Positions 43,329-52,039 of a DNA stretch of 64,000 bases are shown piece by piece. Made by a program: the position numbers and the translations under genes. The stretch is from an uncultured Bacteroidales bacterium (GTDB taxonomy: Bacteria > Bacteroidota > Bacteroidia > Bacteroidales > Paludibacteraceae). Location of the stretch: contig CAKUUM010000007.1 of NCBI GenBank assembly GCA_934692905.1, positions 1 to 64,000 on the forward strand. The letters run 5' to 3'. A model generated the notes under the pieces. It ran no database searches, had not been told where the DNA came from, and saw only the letters and a program-made list of their open reading frames with translations. The stretch's first letter is position 1; every line of letters starts with the position of its first letter.

Positions 43329-44339
43329 ATGTCTGATACCAAACAACACACGCAACCCACTATGGGTGAGCGAGGTATGTCGTCCTACATCATCGGCGAT
43401 GCGGGTGGCAGCAAGTGGAAGACCATTCGCGAATATATCTTTATCGTACTGGCGTTATTCCCATTCGCGCTGATGGTCAATTGGATATTTGTGCCACAAA
43501 ACGTGGTTGGCGGAGGTTTGACGGGCATCTGTTCCATTATATTCTATGCCACGCAGGGGCTGTTCCCGTCGCTGTTCCCGGAATATGGCGGGGCTATCCC
43601 TATCTGGCTCAGTTCGCTGACTATCAACGCAGTACTGCTTGTTGTTGCCATTATTACGGTGGGGTGGAAGTTCTGTATCCGCACCATCGTGGGCGTGGTG
43701 GCATTAGCATTTTGGTACCGCGTCATCCCGTTGCGCGAGACCCCGCTCATCGAGGACCCCGTGTCGGCATGTTTGGTTGGAGGCGTGGTGTTCGGCATGA
43801 GTCTGGGCATCGTGATGCTCAACAACGGATCGTCGGGAGGAACGGACATCCTTGCGATGATTATCAACAAATACAAGGATGTCAGTCTCGGGCGGGTGAT
43901 GGTGCTGTGTGATGCCATCATCATCGCCAGCAGTTATTTCCTGCCCGTGCCGGAAAATTTCTATACGCCTGGTATGGACGTGGCTGATTTCAAAATCAAG
44001 CGTATCCTGTATGGCTTGTGTATGACCGTAAGTTACACAGCAGCAGTGGATTGGATCATATCGCGCCTGCGGCAGTCGGTGCAGTTCTTTATCTTCTCCG
44101 CCAAATACGACGAGATAGCCACCGCTATCAACCAGACCGTGCAGCGTGGTGTGACCGTGCTGGACGGAACAGGGTGGTACAGCCAACAACCCATTCGTGT
44201 GGTCACTGTTCTTGCCCGCAAACATGAAAGCCAACTCATCTTGCATATAATCAAGAAGATAGACCCCAATGCCTTTGTCAGCCAAGCCAATGTGTCGGGC
44301 GTATTCGGCAAAGGCTTCGACGCCATCAAAGTGAAATAA
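43329..44339 (+). CDS. YitT-family membrane protein (copy B)
   Basis: The 336-residue product has the same layout as copy A: membrane domain with NWIFVPQNVVGGGLTGICSI and NNGSSGGTDILAMIINKYKD, then DUF2179 with GVTVLDGTGWYSQQPIRVVT and ANVSGVFGKGF. It has a 25-residue longer N-terminus and an insert (EYGGAIPIWLS). The pair is a tandem duplication that has diverged considerably. Confidence 0.9.
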   Translation: MSDTKQHTQPTMGERGMSSYIIGDAGGSKWKTIREYIFIVLALFPFALMVNWIFVPQNVVGGGLTGICSIIFYATQGLFPSLFPEYGGAIPIWLSSLTINAVLLVVAIITVGWKFCIRTIVGVVALAFWYRVIPLRETPLIEDPVSACLVGGVVFGMSLGIVMLNNGSSGGTDILAMIINKYKDVSLGRVMVLCDAIIIASSYFLPVPENFYTPGMDVADFKIKRILYGLCMTVSYTAAVDWIISRLRQSVQFFIFSAKYDEIATAINQTVQRGVTVLDGTGWYSQQPIRVVTVLARKHESQLILHIIKKIDPNAFVSQANVSGVFGKGFDAIKVK

Positions 44340-44372
44340 GGTAAGGGGGATTGTAGTCCCAGAGAATTGTAA

Positions 44373-44412
44373 CAGACCATTCGGCAAATACTGCCGGGTG
44401 GCCTGCTTTTTT
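44373..44412 (+). terminator. Intrinsic terminator after yitT pair
   Basis: A 14-bp stem (44373-44386 with 44392-44405), one mismatch and two wobbles, loop AATAC, is followed by CTTTTTT. Confidence 0.85.
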
Positions 44413-44451
44413 GTGCCGTTGCCATTCCGTGTCCCCGCTGCATCATCCCTG

Positions 44452-44591
44452 CAAGGTCGGCAGAATAACATACTAATCACATACTAATCTCATACTAATC
44501 TCATACTAATCACATACACTTATCCCGACAAGGACACGACACAATTCACAATGCGTAATGCACAATGCACAATTTATAATAGTCAATGCAT
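44452..44591 (+). repeat. Composite intergenic repeat element, copy 4
   Basis: CAAGGTCGGCAGAAT, then 11-mers ACATACTAATC, ACATACTAATC, TCATACTAATC, TCATACTAATC, ACATACACTTA (44468-44522), then CCCGACAAGGACACGAC, then seven heptamers (44543-44591). It ends directly at the pheT promoter -33 region. Confidence 0.88.
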
Positions 44592-44596
44592 GCGGA

Positions 44597-44628
44597 TTTG
44601 CGTATGTGAAAAATGTTTTGTAACTTTG
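44597..44628 (+). promoter_or_regulatory. Promoter for pheT
   Basis: TTTG (44597-44600) and TAACTTTG (44621-44628) are 20 bp apart. The start codon is 154 bp downstream, leaving a leader that contains a 9-bp repeat array. Confidence 0.8.
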
Positions 44629-44650
44629 CGGGTTAAAAGATGGGCTCATT

Positions 44651-44749
44651 GGGGCAAATACGTCCAATAGGGCGAATGGGGCTAACAGGTCTGACAAGAC
44701 AAACGGGGCAGACAGGGCAGGACAAACAGGACCAATGAGACCGACAGAC
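44651..44749 (+). repeat. Purine-rich 9-bp array in pheT leader
   Basis: About eleven degenerate units, such as GGGGCAAAT, ACGTCCAAT, AGGGCGAAT, GGGGCTAAC, AGGTCTGAC, AAGACAAAC, GGGGCAGAC, AGGGCAGGAC, AAACAGGAC. It is transcribed as part of the pheT 5' leader. No T-box or tRNA-sensing element was recognised. Confidence 0.65.
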
Positions 44750-44782
44750 AAAATACGGATTGTGTGACAATATAAAACGAAT

Positions 44783-47272
44783 ATGAATATATCTTATAAT
44801 TGGTTGAAGCGCTACCTGGCACTCACGGACGATGCCAATACAGTGGCTAAGATATTGACTTCCATAGGCTTGGAGGTCGGTACGGTAGAGACGGTACAAA
44901 CTATACCGGGCGGTTTGGAAGGCTTGGTGGTAGGTGAAGTCCTCACCTGCGTACCTCACCCCAATTCCGACCACCTGCATATCACGATGACGCGCGTGGC
45001 ACCCGATGCGGAGCCGCTACAAATAGTCTGTGGAGCACCCAATGTGGCTGCAGGTCAGAAAGTTATCGTGGCAACGATAGGCACTGTGCTGTACCAAGGT
45101 GACGAGCATTTCACCATCAAGCGCGGCAAGATTCGTGGTGAGGAGAGCCTCGGCATGATTTGTGCTGAAGACGAGATAGGTGTGGGCACAAGCCATGACG
45201 GAATCATGGTGCTGCCGCCGGATACGCCTGTGGGTATGCCCGCGAAGGAGTATTTCCATATAGAGGACGACACGCTCATCGAGGTGGACATTACCCCAAA
45301 CCGCTCCGATGCGGCGAGTCACTATGGTGTGGCGCGCGACCTGTACGCCTACTACAAGGCTCATGGTCAGGAGGTTACGCTCACCCAACCGAGCGTGGAG
45401 GCGTTCCGTGTGAACAACCACAACCTGCCCATTACGGTTACGATTGACAACAAACAGGCTTGCCCGCGCTATACGGGCGTGAGCATACAGGGTGTGACGG
45501 TCAAGGAGTCGCCTGACTGGCTCAAAAAGTCGCTGAATGCCATAGGGTTACACTCGATTAACAATGTGGTGGACGTGACGAACTTCGTGCTTCATGAGAT
45601 GGGGCAGGCACTGCACTCGTTTGATGCGGACAAGATAAAAGGGCATATCATTCACGTGCGCAATGCCCATGAGGGGGAGAAGTTCGTCACTCTCGATGGC
45701 GTAGAGCGCACCCTCTCATCGGCAGACCTGATGATTTGCAACGCCGAGGAGCCGATGACCATTGCCGGTGTCTTCGGCGGTCTGGAGTCGGGCATCACCG
45801 AGCAGACCAAGAACGTATTCCTCGAGAGCGCATACTTCGACCCCGTCAGTATCCGCAAGACGGCACGCCGCCACCAGTTGAGTACCGATGCCAGTTTCCG
45901 TTATGAGCGCGGCTGCGACCCCAACAACACCTTATATATATTGAAGCGTTGCGCCCTGCTCATTCAGGAAGTGGCAGGTGGTGAGGTCGCCATGGAGATT
46001 ACCGACGAGGGACAGACCTACTTCGAGCCATGGCAGGTGGAGTTGGATATCCAACGCGTGAATGCGCTCATAGGCAAGGAGTTAAGTGCCCAAGAGATAG
46101 AGACCATCCTGCGCGCCCTCGAGGTGGAGATTTACAGCCGTGAGGGAAGCATATGGCATATCGGCGTGCCGCGTTACCGCGTGGACGTGCAGCGCGAGTG
46201 CGACGTAGTGGAAGATATCCTGCGTATCTACGGCTACAACAATGTGGAGTTTCCCGAGAAGTTGAACACCAACCTCAGTTATAACCCCAAGCCCAACCCC
46301 GTGGCACTGCAAACGCGCATTTCGGAGCAGTTGTCGGCACAGGGATTCTATGAGATTCTCAATAACTCGCTGACGAAAGTGTCGTACTATGAGGGGCTCA
46401 AGCAATACCCACTGGAGCATTGTGTGAAGATACTCAATCCGCTGAGCCAAGACCTGGGTGTGATGCGGCAGACCTTGCTCTTTGGCGGTCTGGAGAGCAT
46501 CCAGCGCAATGCCAACCGCAAGAACGCCGATTTGAAGTTCTATGAGTTTGGTAATTGCTACCATTATGACAGTGCGAAAGTGGCTGCCCGTCGCGAGAAA
46601 GACCCGAGTTGGGAAGTTGATCCGCTATTCGCATATACCGAGGAGCCGCATTTGGCATTGTGGGTGACCGGCAACAAGACACTGCAAAGTTGGGTGCACA
46701 AGGGCGAGGAGTGTAGTTTTTACCAGTTGCACGCTTATGTAAACAATGTGCTGCGTCGTCTCGGTGTGGACGTATCGCGCTGTGTATTAGAGCCTTCGGA
46801 GAATGAGTTGTGTCCCGATGGTCTGCTCATCAAGGCTCCCAACGGCAAGGAAATCGGGTATATGGGCATTGTGTCCGCCCGTCTGCGCAAGGCGTTTGAC
46901 ATTGACAACCCTGTGTACTATGCCGACATTAATTGGAACCAACTTTTGCGTCTCAACAAGCAGTACAAACCTGTCATCAACGACCTGCCCAAGTACCCTG
47001 AGGTGAAGCGTGACTTTGCCCTGCTGGTGGACAAGCAAGTGCAGTTTGCCGACCTTGCCAAGGCTGCGCATGATGTGGAGAAGAAACTGCTGAAAGATGT
47101 CTATCTGTTTGATGTCTATGAGGGCAAGAATCTCGAAGCGGGTAAGAAATCGTACGCTTTGTCGTTTATCCTCCAAGACCCGGAGAATACGCTGAAAGAC
47201 AAGCAGATAGAGAATATCATGCAGCGCCTGCAGAAGACTTTCGAGGACAAGTTCGGTGCCAAATTGCGCTGA
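44783..47272 (+). CDS. pheT: Phenylalanyl-tRNA synthetase beta subunit
   Basis: PheT pairs with PheS to charge tRNA-Phe. The 829-residue product has the EMAP/tRNA-binding OB domain (CVPHPNSDHLHITMTRV near residue 55, VCGAPNVAAGQKV), the B3/B4 editing region (TPNRSDAASHYGVARDL), B5, the degenerate catalytic-like core (LNPLSQDLGVMRQTLLFGGL) and the C-terminal FDX-ACB anticodon-binding domain (KYPEVKRDFALLVDKQVQF). Length is normal. pheS is not adjacent. Confidence 0.96.
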   Translation: MNISYNWLKRYLALTDDANTVAKILTSIGLEVGTVETVQTIPGGLEGLVVGEVLTCVPHPNSDHLHITMTRVAPDAEPLQIVCGAPNVAAGQKVIVATIGTVLYQGDEHFTIKRGKIRGEESLGMICAEDEIGVGTSHDGIMVLPPDTPVGMPAKEYFHIEDDTLIEVDITPNRSDAASHYGVARDLYAYYKAHGQEVTLTQPSVEAFRVNNHNLPITVTIDNKQACPRYTGVSIQGVTVKESPDWLKKSLNAIGLHSINNVVDVTNFVLHEMGQALHSFDADKIKGHIIHVRNAHEGEKFVTLDGVERTLSSADLMICNAEEPMTIAGVFGGLESGITEQTKNVFLESAYFDPVSIRKTARRHQLSTDASFRYERGCDPNNTLYILKRCALLIQEVAGGEVAMEITDEGQTYFEPWQVELDIQRVNALIGKELSAQEIETILRALEVEIYSREGSIWHIGVPRYRVDVQRECDVVEDILRIYGYNNVEFPEKLNTNLSYNPKPNPVALQTRISEQLSAQGFYEILNNSLTKVSYYEGLKQYPLEHCVKILNPLSQDLGVMRQTLLFGGLESIQRNANRKNADLKFYEFGNCYHYDSAKVAARREKDPSWEVDPLFAYTEEPHLALWVTGNKTLQSWVHKGEECSFYQLHAYVNNVLRRLGVDVSRCVLEPSENELCPDGLLIKAPNGKEIGYMGIVSARLRKAFDIDNPVYYADINWNQLLRLNKQYKPVINDLPKYPEVKRDFALLVDKQVQFADLAKAAHDVEKKLLKDVYLFDVYEGKNLEAGKKSYALSFILQDPENTLKDKQIENIMQRLQKTFEDKFGAKLR

Positions 47273-47295
47273 TATAGAATAGGTAATAAGATAAT

Positions 47296-47340
47296 AAAAA
47301 GGTGAGCAACCGGGTAATAACTCATGTTGCTCACTTTTTT
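47296..47340. terminator. Bidirectional terminator between pheT and rsmD
   Basis: GTGAGCAAC (47302-47310) pairs with GTTGCTCAC (47326-47334), with flanking A and T runs. It serves both convergent genes. Confidence 0.88.
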
Positions 47341-47936
47341 TATGCGAAAAATGTGAAATTGACGCTGCCGTAAGTGCGATGGTCGGCGAAACGGGGGTGA
47401 GTAGTGAAGTCGTAGTCTTTGCCGTGCTCCAAAACGAAGAGTCCGTCGGGCTTCAACAGGGAGCGGGTGGGGGTGGAGACATCTGCGGGAAGGGTACTGG
47501 TAGGGAGTGGCTCTCCCGTTTGAGGATTGATGCCGAAGATGAGGTCGGGTAGGGTGGATAAGGCGGGGAGTGCGTAAGGGGGGTCGGCAAAGATGAAATC
47601 GAATTGCAAGTGGCAGGCACTCAGGAACTTGAAGACATCGCCACGGACGACACGGAGGTTCGTGATGTCTAGTTGCTTGCACGTGGAGATGATGAAGTTC
47701 TGCTGCGTATGTGCCATCTCGACTGATGTAACCTCGCGCGCACCCCGACTGACAAACTCCAGGCCGATACCGCCCGTACCCGCAAACAGGTCGAGCATAT
47801 CCACCCCGTCAAAGTCCATACGGTTGGTCAGGAGGTTGAAAAGACTCTCCTTGGCAAAGTCTGTAGTAGGACGTGCGGTTATATTTTTAGGGGGCGTCAG
47901 ACGACGCCCCCCGTATGTTCCCGATATGATTCGCAT
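47340..47936 (-). CDS. rsmD: 16S rRNA (guanine966-N2)-methyltransferase
   Basis: RsmD methylates G966 of 16S rRNA using SAM. The 198-residue product has MRIISGTYGGRRL at the start, the SAM-binding motif LDLFAGTGGIGLEFVSRGA near residue 49 and the catalytic FIFADPPYAL near residue 112. Length is normal. An 11-bp repeat array lies 24 bp upstream of its start. Confidence 0.94.
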   Translation of the reverse strand: MRIISGTYGGRRLTPPKNITARPTTDFAKESLFNLLTNRMDFDGVDMLDLFAGTGGIGLEFVSRGAREVTSVEMAHTQQNFIISTCKQLDITNLRVVRGDVFKFLSACHLQFDFIFADPPYALPALSTLPDLIFGINPQTGEPLPTSTLPADVSTPTRSLLKPDGLFVLEHGKDYDFTTHPRFADHRTYGSVNFTFFA

Positions 47937-47959
47937 AGAATCTTAAAAATCGTACTCTT

Positions 47960-48016
47960 TTATAAATTGTTCAAAAGTTGCCTATCCCTTGCTCATCCCT
48001 TGCGTATCCATTGCTG
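47960..48016. repeat. 11-bp array, TTAT/TTGC family, copy 3
   Basis: Units TTATAAATTGT, TCAAAAGTTGC, CTATCCCTTGC, TCATCCCTTGC and GTATCCATTGC are followed by TG. The 3' half is nearly identical to the array at 21745. Confidence 0.8.
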
Positions 48017-48126
48017 TTTGACACGACTCGGACGTGGGTGTGTCAGCAGGGAGCAATCTTAAAAAACGACACTTTTTGCGATGTGCCGCTATGTGTGTTG
48101 CGGTAGGGCAACAAGAGCCAAAGGGA

Positions 48127-48891
48127 TTACTCCCAGTTGCCGGCGTTGTTGTTCGGGGCTTCTACGGAACCTACTTTCAGTCCGGGGTAGTGCTCCAACT
48201 TCTCCTCCTTGTCGATGAGGTTGACACGCTCCTGGTTGTCAAGGTCGTGGAGGTAGGTGTCGTAGTGCGCGCGAATCTCGAAGATAGGCACGCGGATGCC
48301 CTGCGAAGTGGTGTAATTGTTGTTGGTCTCAACCTCGAACTTCACGTTGTCCGTATAGGGGATATAGATGATTTGCCCGATAGTAGCCTCGGTGTACTGC
48401 CCTTTGTAGAGCGACTGAATCATGTTGGTGAGGATGGTGTCGCGGCGGAATCCCTGCAAGCCCTCGTGGATAACCTCTTTGTCGTTCTCCCAAACGTATT
48501 GATAGAGTTGGCTGAGGCTGTCGGGACCTTGGAAATTCATTTTGCGCTGTGCCTTGATGCGTGCGCGCTCCATGATTTTAGCCGCTTTGTTCTCGGTCAT
48601 GCCGTCCTCGAGTTGCTTCTCGGAGAGGGAGCCCTCTTTGAGCACTTCCTTCTTGGGAGCGGTTTGGAGATATTGTACCAACGAGTCCAAGTCGGCGGTG
48701 AAATAGCCCTTGTCCAAACGGAACTGCGCCTCAGCCGTACGCAGGCTGATGAGGTTGTTGATAACCGCTTTCTCGCGAATAGCGCGCTGCTCCTCGAAGC
48801 GAATAGGGGTAACGACACTCATGATGCAGAGATATGCCATGAAAATCACGGCAATACCCAACAAAACTCGAATGATGATTTTAGACTTCAT
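48127..48891 (-). CDS. Membrane-anchored protein of unknown function, pseudopilin-like N-terminus
   Basis: The 254-residue product has a single N-terminal helix (IIIRVLLGIAVIFMAYLCIM) followed by a long amphipathic helix and SLRTAEAQFRLDKGYFTADL, reminiscent of the helix-loop of type II/IV pseudopilins, although no prepilin peptidase motif is present. The middle is rich in charged helices and the end in beta strands. Function is unknown. It is expressed from a promoter at 48951-48982, divergent from the RelA-like gene. Confidence 0.7.
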   Translation of the reverse strand: MKSKIIIRVLLGIAVIFMAYLCIMSVVTPIRFEEQRAIREKAVINNLISLRTAEAQFRLDKGYFTADLDSLVQYLQTAPKKEVLKEGSLSEKQLEDGMTENKAAKIMERARIKAQRKMNFQGPDSLSQLYQYVWENDKEVIHEGLQGFRRDTILTNMIQSLYKGQYTEATIGQIIYIPYTDNVKFEVETNNNYTTSQGIRVPIFEIRAHYDTYLHDLDNQERVNLIDKEEKLEHYPGLKVGSVEAPNNNAGNWE

Positions 48892-48950
48892 ATTACGTAT
48901 TATTATAAAATTCTGCTCCGACAGTTGCGCACAAGGCGCAAAAATCGCTG

Positions 48951-48982
48951 CAAAAGTACAATTACTTTTTCATATATGCAAA
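48951..48982 (-). promoter_or_regulatory. Promoter for pseudopilin-like gene
   Basis: Reading leftwards, TTTG (48979-48982) and TACTTTTG (48951-48958) are 20 bp apart. It overlaps back-to-back with the RelA-like promoter region. Confidence 0.7.
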
Positions 48983-48990
48983 TAATTTCG

Positions 48991-49015
48991 TAATTTTGCA
49001 CGCGAAAAATAGGAG
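48991..49015 (+). promoter_or_regulatory. Promoter -7 box and ribosome-binding site that fix the RelA-like start
   Basis: TAATTTTG (48991-48998) overlaps a possible ATG at 48996, so that ATG would be untranscribed or leaderless. AGGAGG at 49010-49015 is correctly placed for ATG 49020. Confidence 0.75.
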
Positions 49016-49019
49016 GAAA

Positions 49020-50462
49020 ATGGAGGACAGTAATCAAGTGCTATATCGCATATTGACAGAGCGATTGGAGTTACTCCGTCAGTTGGACAAGGAGGGCGAT
49101 TCGGACCGGCGCCGGCACGTGGCGCGTGAGACGAGTGCGCTGCATGCGCCGTTAGCGCACCGGTTGGGCTTGTATGCGATAAAGACCGAGATGGAAGACC
49201 TGGCGCTGAAGTTTACCGATTACGACACCTATAAATATATAGCGCATGCGCTGAACGAGAAAAAAGCCCAGCGCGATGCCTATATTGCCGCGTTTATCGC
49301 GCCATTGGAGAAGAAACTGGCGGACGAGGGCTTTACGTGCACCATCAAGGGGCGCCCGAAATCCATACACAGCATCTATCACAAGATGCAGGTGCAGCAC
49401 TGCGATGTGGACAGGATATACGACCTGTTCGCCATCCGCATCATTCTGGACTCGCCGTTGGAGCGCGAGAAACAGGACTGCTGGCAGGTGTATTCGCTCA
49501 TCACGGACATGTACAAACCCAACCCGAAACGGCTCCGCGACTGGCTGAGCGTGCCCAAGGAGAACGGCTACGAGAGCCTGCATACGACGGTGCTCGGACC
49601 CGAGGACAAGTGGGTGGAGGTGCAGATTCGCACGCGCCGCATGGACGAAGTGGCGGAGAAAGGTGTGGCGGCGCACTGGGCATACAAAGGGGTGGACGGA
49701 CACAGGCTGAACACCGACAAACAGAGTGTGTATGTATTCACGCCGACGGGCGACCTGAAAAGGCTGCCTACAGGGGCGACAGTGCTGGATTTTGCGTTTT
49801 CGGTGCATAGTGAGGTAGGGTGTCATTGTGTGGGCGGACGTATCCGTAATCAGAACGTCAGCATCCGTCAGCAGTTGCAGAACGGCGACCAAGTGGAGAT
49901 ACTGACTTCGCCCAACCAACACCCTTCGGCAGACTGGCTGAATGTGGTGGTTTCGACCCGTGCGAAGAACAAAATCCGGCAGTCGCTGAAGGAGGTGGAG
50001 TTCCGCAATGCCGCCGAGGGACGCGAGACATTGGAACGGCGGTTCAAGAACTGGAAACTGGAGTACGATGAGGGGCGTGTGTCGCGATTGGCAACCAAAC
50101 TGGGGTACAAGGCGGTGAGCGACCTGTACCAGTCCATCGCACTCGGCAAGGAAGATGTGCTGAGAATCAAGGACATATACCAGAATCTCGATGCGCCTCA
50201 CGAGACGATACAACATACTGCGCCGACCTACCAGCCTACGCCACAGGAGGCATTGGCACTGGAGGTGGACGTGAATGTGAAGAATGTGGACTACAACCTC
50301 GCAAAGTGCTGTAATCCAGTGCCTTGCGATCCGATATTCGGTTTCGTGAGCATCACCAAAGGCATACGTATCCACCGCTGCGACTGCCCGAATGCGGAGC
50401 ACATGCGCGAGCGGTATCCGTACCGCGTTATCCCTGCGCGGTGGGCGAAAAAAGAGAAATGA
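49020..50462 (+). CDS. RelA/SpoT-family (p)ppGpp synthetase without HD and ACT domains
   Basis: The 480-residue product begins at the last helix before the synthetase domain (HAPLAHRLGLYAIKTEMEDL), so no HD hydrolase domain is present. It then has the synthetase (KGRPKSIHSIYHKM, YDLFAIRII, RLRDWLSVPKENGYESLH), TGS (VYVFTPTGDLKRLPTGATV), a helical domain and the conserved-Cys zinc-finger domain (YNLAKCCNPVPCDPIFGF, HRCDCPNAEHM), and stops just where ACT would begin. It should synthesise but not hydrolyse (p)ppGpp. The start is ATG 49020 with AGGAGG. It overlaps recR by 4 bp. Confidence 0.92.
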   Translation: MEDSNQVLYRILTERLELLRQLDKEGDSDRRRHVARETSALHAPLAHRLGLYAIKTEMEDLALKFTDYDTYKYIAHALNEKKAQRDAYIAAFIAPLEKKLADEGFTCTIKGRPKSIHSIYHKMQVQHCDVDRIYDLFAIRIILDSPLEREKQDCWQVYSLITDMYKPNPKRLRDWLSVPKENGYESLHTTVLGPEDKWVEVQIRTRRMDEVAEKGVAAHWAYKGVDGHRLNTDKQSVYVFTPTGDLKRLPTGATVLDFAFSVHSEVGCHCVGGRIRNQNVSIRQQLQNGDQVEILTSPNQHPSADWLNVVVSTRAKNKIRQSLKEVEFRNAAEGRETLERRFKNWKLEYDEGRVSRLATKLGYKAVSDLYQSIALGKEDVLRIKDIYQNLDAPHETIQHTAPTYQPTPQEALALEVDVNVKNVDYNLAKCCNPVPCDPIFGFVSITKGIRIHRCDCPNAEHMRERYPYRVIPARWAKKEK

Positions 50463-51085
50463 TGGACAACAACTACCCATCGATACTGCTCGGAAACGCG
50501 GTCAATCAGTTTGCTTCGCTGCCCGGAGTAGGGCGCAAGACAGCATTGCGGCTGGTGCTGCACCTGTTGCGGCAGCCTGACAAGGACGTGGAGGCGTTTG
50601 CGGGTGCACTTACCACACTGAAACATGATGTGCACTACTGCCGCGTGTGCCATACCATCTCCGACCAGGAGGTGTGCCCGATTTGCCAGTCACATTCGCG
50701 TGACCGGCAGACGATTTGCGTGGTGGAGAACGTGCAGGACGTGATGTCGATTGAGAATACGGGGCAGTATCACGGTCTGTACCACGTGCTGGGCGGTGTG
50801 ATTTCGCCTATGGACGGGGTGGGACCGTCGGATTTGGAGATAGACAGCCTTGTGGCGCGCATTGCCCCCGAGGAGGTGAAAGAGGTGATTCTGGCGTTGC
50901 CGACCACCATGGAGGGCGACACAACCAACTTCTACATCTACCGCCGACTGCAGAACAGTGTGGCGGATAACGGGCTGCGAATCAGTCAGATAGCGCGTGG
51001 TGTGGCAGTCGGGAACGAGTTGGAGTATACGGATGAGATTACTCTCGGGCGGTCCATCGTCAACCGAATAGAATTCAAAGCATAA
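50459..51085 (+). CDS. recR: Recombination protein RecR
   Basis: RecR acts with RecF/RecO in loading RecA onto gapped DNA. The 208-residue product has the helix-hairpin-helix (SLPGVGRKTALRLVLHLL), a Cys4 zinc finger (CRVCHTISDQEVCPIC near residue 60), and the Toprim domain (ICVVENVQDVMSIENTG, LALPTTMEGDTTNFYI). The ATG overlaps the RelA-like stop (ATGA). Confidence 0.95.
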   Translation: MMDNNYPSILLGNAVNQFASLPGVGRKTALRLVLHLLRQPDKDVEAFAGALTTLKHDVHYCRVCHTISDQEVCPICQSHSRDRQTICVVENVQDVMSIENTGQYHGLYHVLGGVISPMDGVGPSDLEIDSLVARIAPEEVKEVILALPTTMEGDTTNFYIYRRLQNSVADNGLRISQIARGVAVGNELEYTDEITLGRSIVNRIEFKA

Positions 51086-51104
51086 TAACTTAATAACCAA
51101 CACA

Positions 51105-51572
51105 ATGAAAGAAAAGATTATCCGTTCGCTGAATTGGTACTATTACGGCATTCTGGTGCTGACTTTGCTGGTCGGTACGCTGTGTTATTTCTTGATAATG
51201 AAAGGGTTAGTAGCCCCCATCGACCGTATGTCCACGCTTGGCAAGGTGCTGCAATACGCGGTGATAATCGACGCGCTGTGCACCATCCCCTTGGGGCTGT
51301 ATATGGGCAAACGCAAGTGTCAGTACCTGAGTACGCTGACGGACGACAACAACGAGAAATGGCAGGGCTACAAACAGATGGCTACTGAACGTATCTTGTT
51401 GGTTAGCAATAGTATGGTGGTCGGTATTGCCGCGTTTTACCTGATGAGTTGCTACCAGTCGATGCTGTGGATAACCGCTGTGGCTGCCATCGGCTGGATA
51501 TTCACCAAACCGACTGTGCGCAAGATGGAACTGGAGTTGCAGCCGCAAGATAACAATGCGGAAACGTACTAA
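51105..51572 (+). CDS. Small membrane protein of unknown function
   Basis: The 155-residue product has four predicted helices (YYYGILVLTLLVGTLCYFLI; YAVIIDALCTIPLGLYMG; ILLVSNSMVVGIAAFYLMS; WITAVAAIGWIF) and a polar tail. No family recognised. It follows recR by 19 bp and may be in the same operon. Confidence 0.7.
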   Translation: MKEKIIRSLNWYYYGILVLTLLVGTLCYFLIMKGLVAPIDRMSTLGKVLQYAVIIDALCTIPLGLYMGKRKCQYLSTLTDDNNEKWQGYKQMATERILLVSNSMVVGIAAFYLMSCYQSMLWITAVAAIGWIFTKPTVRKMELELQPQDNNAETY

Positions 51573-51574
51573 AA

Positions 51575-51603
51575 TCGTACATCGTAAATTCGTAAATCGT
51601 ACA
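51575..51603 (-). repeat. Short repeat ATTTACG type, inverted copy
   Basis: On the minus strand this reads GATGTACGATTTACGAATTT followed by ACGATGTACG, matching 43270-43292 in the yitT gap. Confidence 0.6.
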
Positions 51604-51607
51604 TCTT

Positions 51608-52027
51608 ATGACTATAGCAGTAGATTTTGACGGAACAATCGTCACCCATGAATACCCGAATATCGGCAAGCCCATCCCGTTTGCCATTGAGACGCTGAAG
51701 AAATTGCAGCAGGAGGACCACCACCAACTCATTCTGTGGAGTTGCCGCGAGGGGCGTCTGCTGCAGGAGGCTGTGGACTACTGTGCCGCCCGCGGATTGG
51801 AGTTCTATGCCGTTAACAGCAATTTTCCCGAGGAGACATCGGAGATTGTCCGCGCAAGGAAGTTGGAAGCGGACCTGTTTATTGACGACCGCAACTTGGG
51901 GGGCATACCCGATTGGGGCATTATCTACCAGATGATTCACAGCGGAAGTCCGTTCAAACCCGCTACGTGTGGTACCTCAGAACCGCAAAAGAGGCAGAAG
52001 GGCGGTTTTCTGGGATTGTTCAAATAG
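51608..52027 (+). CDS. HAD-like hydrolase, short BT0820 type
   Basis: The 139-residue product has the HAD motif I IAVDFDGTIVTHEYP at residue 4, followed by LILWSCREGRLLQEAVDY and LFIDDRNLGGIPDW. This short form without a cap domain is widespread in Bacteroides, where the substrate is not known. The tail is basic and Gly-rich. Confidence 0.85.
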   Translation: MTIAVDFDGTIVTHEYPNIGKPIPFAIETLKKLQQEDHHQLILWSCREGRLLQEAVDYCAARGLEFYAVNSNFPEETSEIVRARKLEADLFIDDRNLGGIPDWGIIYQMIHSGSPFKPATCGTSEPQKRQKGGFLGLFK

Positions 52028-52039
52028 CATGATTCGTGC

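Noticed and set aside
44506..44751. Minus-strand ORF rich in Leu, Pro, Ala and Phe upstream of pheT
   Set aside because: It is the translation of the 9-bp repeat array; the periodicity explains its composition.
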